Of a stretch of DNA of 6,975 nt, positions 5,704 to 6,975 are shown piece after piece. The stretch comes from Desulfobacterales bacterium. GTDB lineage: Bacteria > Desulfobacterota > Desulfobacteria > Desulfobacterales > C00003060. The stretch lies in the NCBI GenBank assembly GCA_030629475.1, contig DAOVOU010000112.1:1-6975 (forward strand). The letters run 5' to 3'. The stretch's first letter is position 1. Each line of letters starts with the position of its first letter. A model generated the notes under the pieces. The model ran no database searches and had not been told where the DNA came from. It was given only the letters and a program-made list of their open reading frames with translations. The translations under genes were made by a program, and so were the position numbers.

Positions 5704-6975
5704 ATGAAACAGAAATCGTTTAGCGCGCTTTTAAGCTTTTTATTGATTTGGGTTGTGGTCACCGCGTCGGCATGGGGCGGACAGGTGGTTACAGATGAAG
5801 TCAGATCGTGGGCAAAAGAGGCGTTAGAACAAGAAAAGGCCCTCGAGACCATCAGTGCGCCCAATACCGTGGCAGTCCTTTATTTCTGCAACAAGACAGA
5901 GTGGTCGAATTTGGATCTTCTTCAGAAGGGTCTCACCATTATGCTCATGACCGATCTTTCCAGGGTAAAAGAAATTAAGGTAGTGGAAAGGCCGAAGCTC
6001 GAGGCCCTCAAACAAGAACTAGGGCTTGGAGTGTCCGGATTGGTTGAGTCCGAGACCACCTCTCGAGTGGGAAGATTATTAGGAGCTGAACACCTAATTG
6101 GAGGAGATATTATCAAAAGCAAGATCGATGAGTTTCAGTTGAAATCCAACCTGTTGAAAGTGCCGACCGAAGAAATATTCGGCCAGCCCATGGCAGAAGG
6201 TGAGCTCCTTGCAGAATTGTTTCGCATGGAAAAAGATCTCCTCTTCGAGATCATCAAGGAGTTACAAATCGAACTCTCACCGGAGCTAAAGGCAGAGCTG
6301 AGAAAATTTCTTACAACCAATCTCAAGGCCCTCCTCTATCTGTTCCAGGGGATCGAACAGAGCGATCTTGGAAACTACGAAGAGGCCGCTGAATTTTATC
6401 AGTTGGCATCGGAAGAAGATCCAAACCTTAGTCTCGTTGAAGATTTTCTCCGGGAGTTAGAGGACCTTAACCTGTGGTCGGGATGGCCAGAGCCCTACTC
6501 TCCCCCAGAGCGTGGGGCTAAACCTGAACTAAGAGCCGGTGAGAGCCCGGATCCCAGAGACCCGCGTGAAAGAGACGTGGACCATGAAGATAGTGATGGT
6601 GATGGGACACCGGACATCAACGACAACTGCCCAAACGATCCTAACAAGACGGAGCCTGGTCAATGTGGTTGCGGAGTTCCTGACACGGACTCAGATGGTG
6701 ATGGCGCGGCGGATTGCGTCGATGAATGCCCGAACGATCCCGATAATGATGCCGATGGTGATGGGGTTTGCGGCGATGTGGATGGCTGTCCCAACGATCC
6801 TAACAAGACGGAGCCTGGCCAATGTGGTTGTGGTGTTCCTGACACGGACTCAGACGGTGATGGCACGGCGGATTGCAACGATGGCTGCCCGAACGATCCT
6901 AACAAGACGGAGCCTGGCCAATGTGGTTGTGGTGTTCCTGACACGGACTCAGACGGTGATGGCACGGCGGATTGC
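5704..6975 (+). CDS. Secreted CsgG-like protein with TPR and TSP3 repeats (3' end outside window)
   Basis: At least 424 residues, with no stop before the window edge. Residues 1-23 are a signal peptide: KQK, a hydrophobic core (LLSFLLIWVVV), and an ASA cleavage motif before W24. Residues about 55-140 form a CsgG-like domain (NTVAVLYF, LQKGLTIMLMTDLS, IKVVERPKLEAL, VGRLLGAEHLIGGDII), as in many exported proteins beyond the curli secretion channel. Residues about 207-240 (ALLYLFQGIEQSDLGNYEEA and following) look like a TPR. A proline- and charge-rich linker (about 258-296) leads to thrombospondin type 3 repeats from 297 onward, each with a DxDxDG calcium-binding loop, CPNDP, and a QCGCG pair of cysteines. 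The protein should be exported to the periplasm or cell surface and bind calcium through its C-terminal stalk. It lacks visible membrane segments after the signal. It probably continues with more repeats and perhaps an OmpA-like or sorting domain; this is not visible. It is G/C-richer than the first gene of the window. Confidence 0.88.
   Translation, partial: MKQKSFSALLSFLLIWVVVTASAWGGQVVTDEVRSWAKEALEQEKALETISAPNTVAVLYFCNKTEWSNLDLLQKGLTIMLMTDLSRVKEIKVVERPKLEALKQELGLGVSGLVESETTSRVGRLLGAEHLIGGDIIKSKIDEFQLKSNLLKVPTEEIFGQPMAEGELLAELFRMEKDLLFEIIKELQIELSPELKAELRKFLTTNLKALLYLFQGIEQSDLGNYEEAAEFYQLASEEDPNLSLVEDFLRELEDLNLWSGWPEPYSPPERGAKPELRAGESPDPRDPRERDVDHEDSDGDGTPDINDNCPNDPNKTEPGQCGCGVPDTDSDGDGAADCVDECPNDPDNDADGDGVCGDVDGCPNDPNKTEPGQCGCGVPDTDSDGDGTADCNDGCPNDPNKTEPGQCGCGVPDTDSDGDGTADC
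6634..6975 (+). repeat. 99-bp tandem TSP3-coding repeats
   Basis: The unit codes 33 residues (NDPNKTEPGQCGCGVPDTD and following). Copy 1 is 6634-6732, a shorter 60-bp variant follows at 6733-6792, copy 2 is 6793-6891 and copy 3 runs from 6892 past the window edge. Over the 84 nt available, copies 2 and 3 are identical, while copy 1 differs at 5 positions. This points to recent duplication or gene conversion. Confidence 0.9.

Noticed and set aside
6660..6965. Minus-strand open frame with repeated Ser/Pro-rich motifs
   Set aside because: It is the antisense reading of the TSP3 repeats; the plus-strand frame has a signal peptide, a ribosome binding site and known domains.

Overview
The window looks like a chromosomal segment of a Gram-negative bacterium. 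Several products are built for the envelope or periplasm: a LysM/FecR protein, a CHASE2 sensor kinase and a secreted CsgG-like protein with thrombospondin type 3 repeats. The combination of an eukaryote-like Ser/Thr kinase, FecR/CHASE2 signalling, TSP3 repeats and abundant palindromic intergenic repeats would fit a Desulfobacterota (deltaproteobacterial) or similar environmental lineage. That placement is an inference from gene style; no rRNA or marker gene is present. All recognised genes lie on the + strand.

Layout. (1) 41-3530 is an overlapping two-gene unit: a secreted or anchored LysM + FecR-domain protein, then a membrane protein with an extracytoplasmic CHASE2 sensor, three further membrane helices, a TPR-like linker and a cytoplasmic PknB-type kinase. 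Together they look like an envelope-sensing phosphorylation module. (2) 3531-3653 is a short spacer with heptamer repeats and a very G-rich tract able to form a G-quadruplex. (3) 3654-4587 holds a nucleotidyltransferase-fold protein of the AbiEii/MNT-like kind and a small charged unknown protein, separated by a 69-bp imperfect palindrome. This could be a toxin-antitoxin-like pair, but that is unproven.

(4) 4588-5703 is about 1.1 kb without a convincing gene, packed with repeats: a 12-bp perfect hairpin, three 22-bp tandem units resembling IS21-type terminal repeats, a 117-bp composite REP-like element, and two 66-bp hairpin modules in inverted orientation at 5281-5552. It looks like a landing zone for palindromic or miniature elements. 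(5) From 5704 to the window edge runs a gene open at its 3' end. It encodes a signal peptide, a CsgG-like domain, a TPR-like segment, an acidic/proline-rich linker and calcium-binding TSP3 repeats. The last two repeat copies are identical at DNA level over the 84 nt that can be compared.

No single element is clearly a new system. The most unusual structures are the nested inverted modules at 5281-5552, the G-quadruplex before the nucleotidyltransferase gene, the palindrome between that gene and the small gene, and the expanding TSP3 array attached to a CsgG-like domain.
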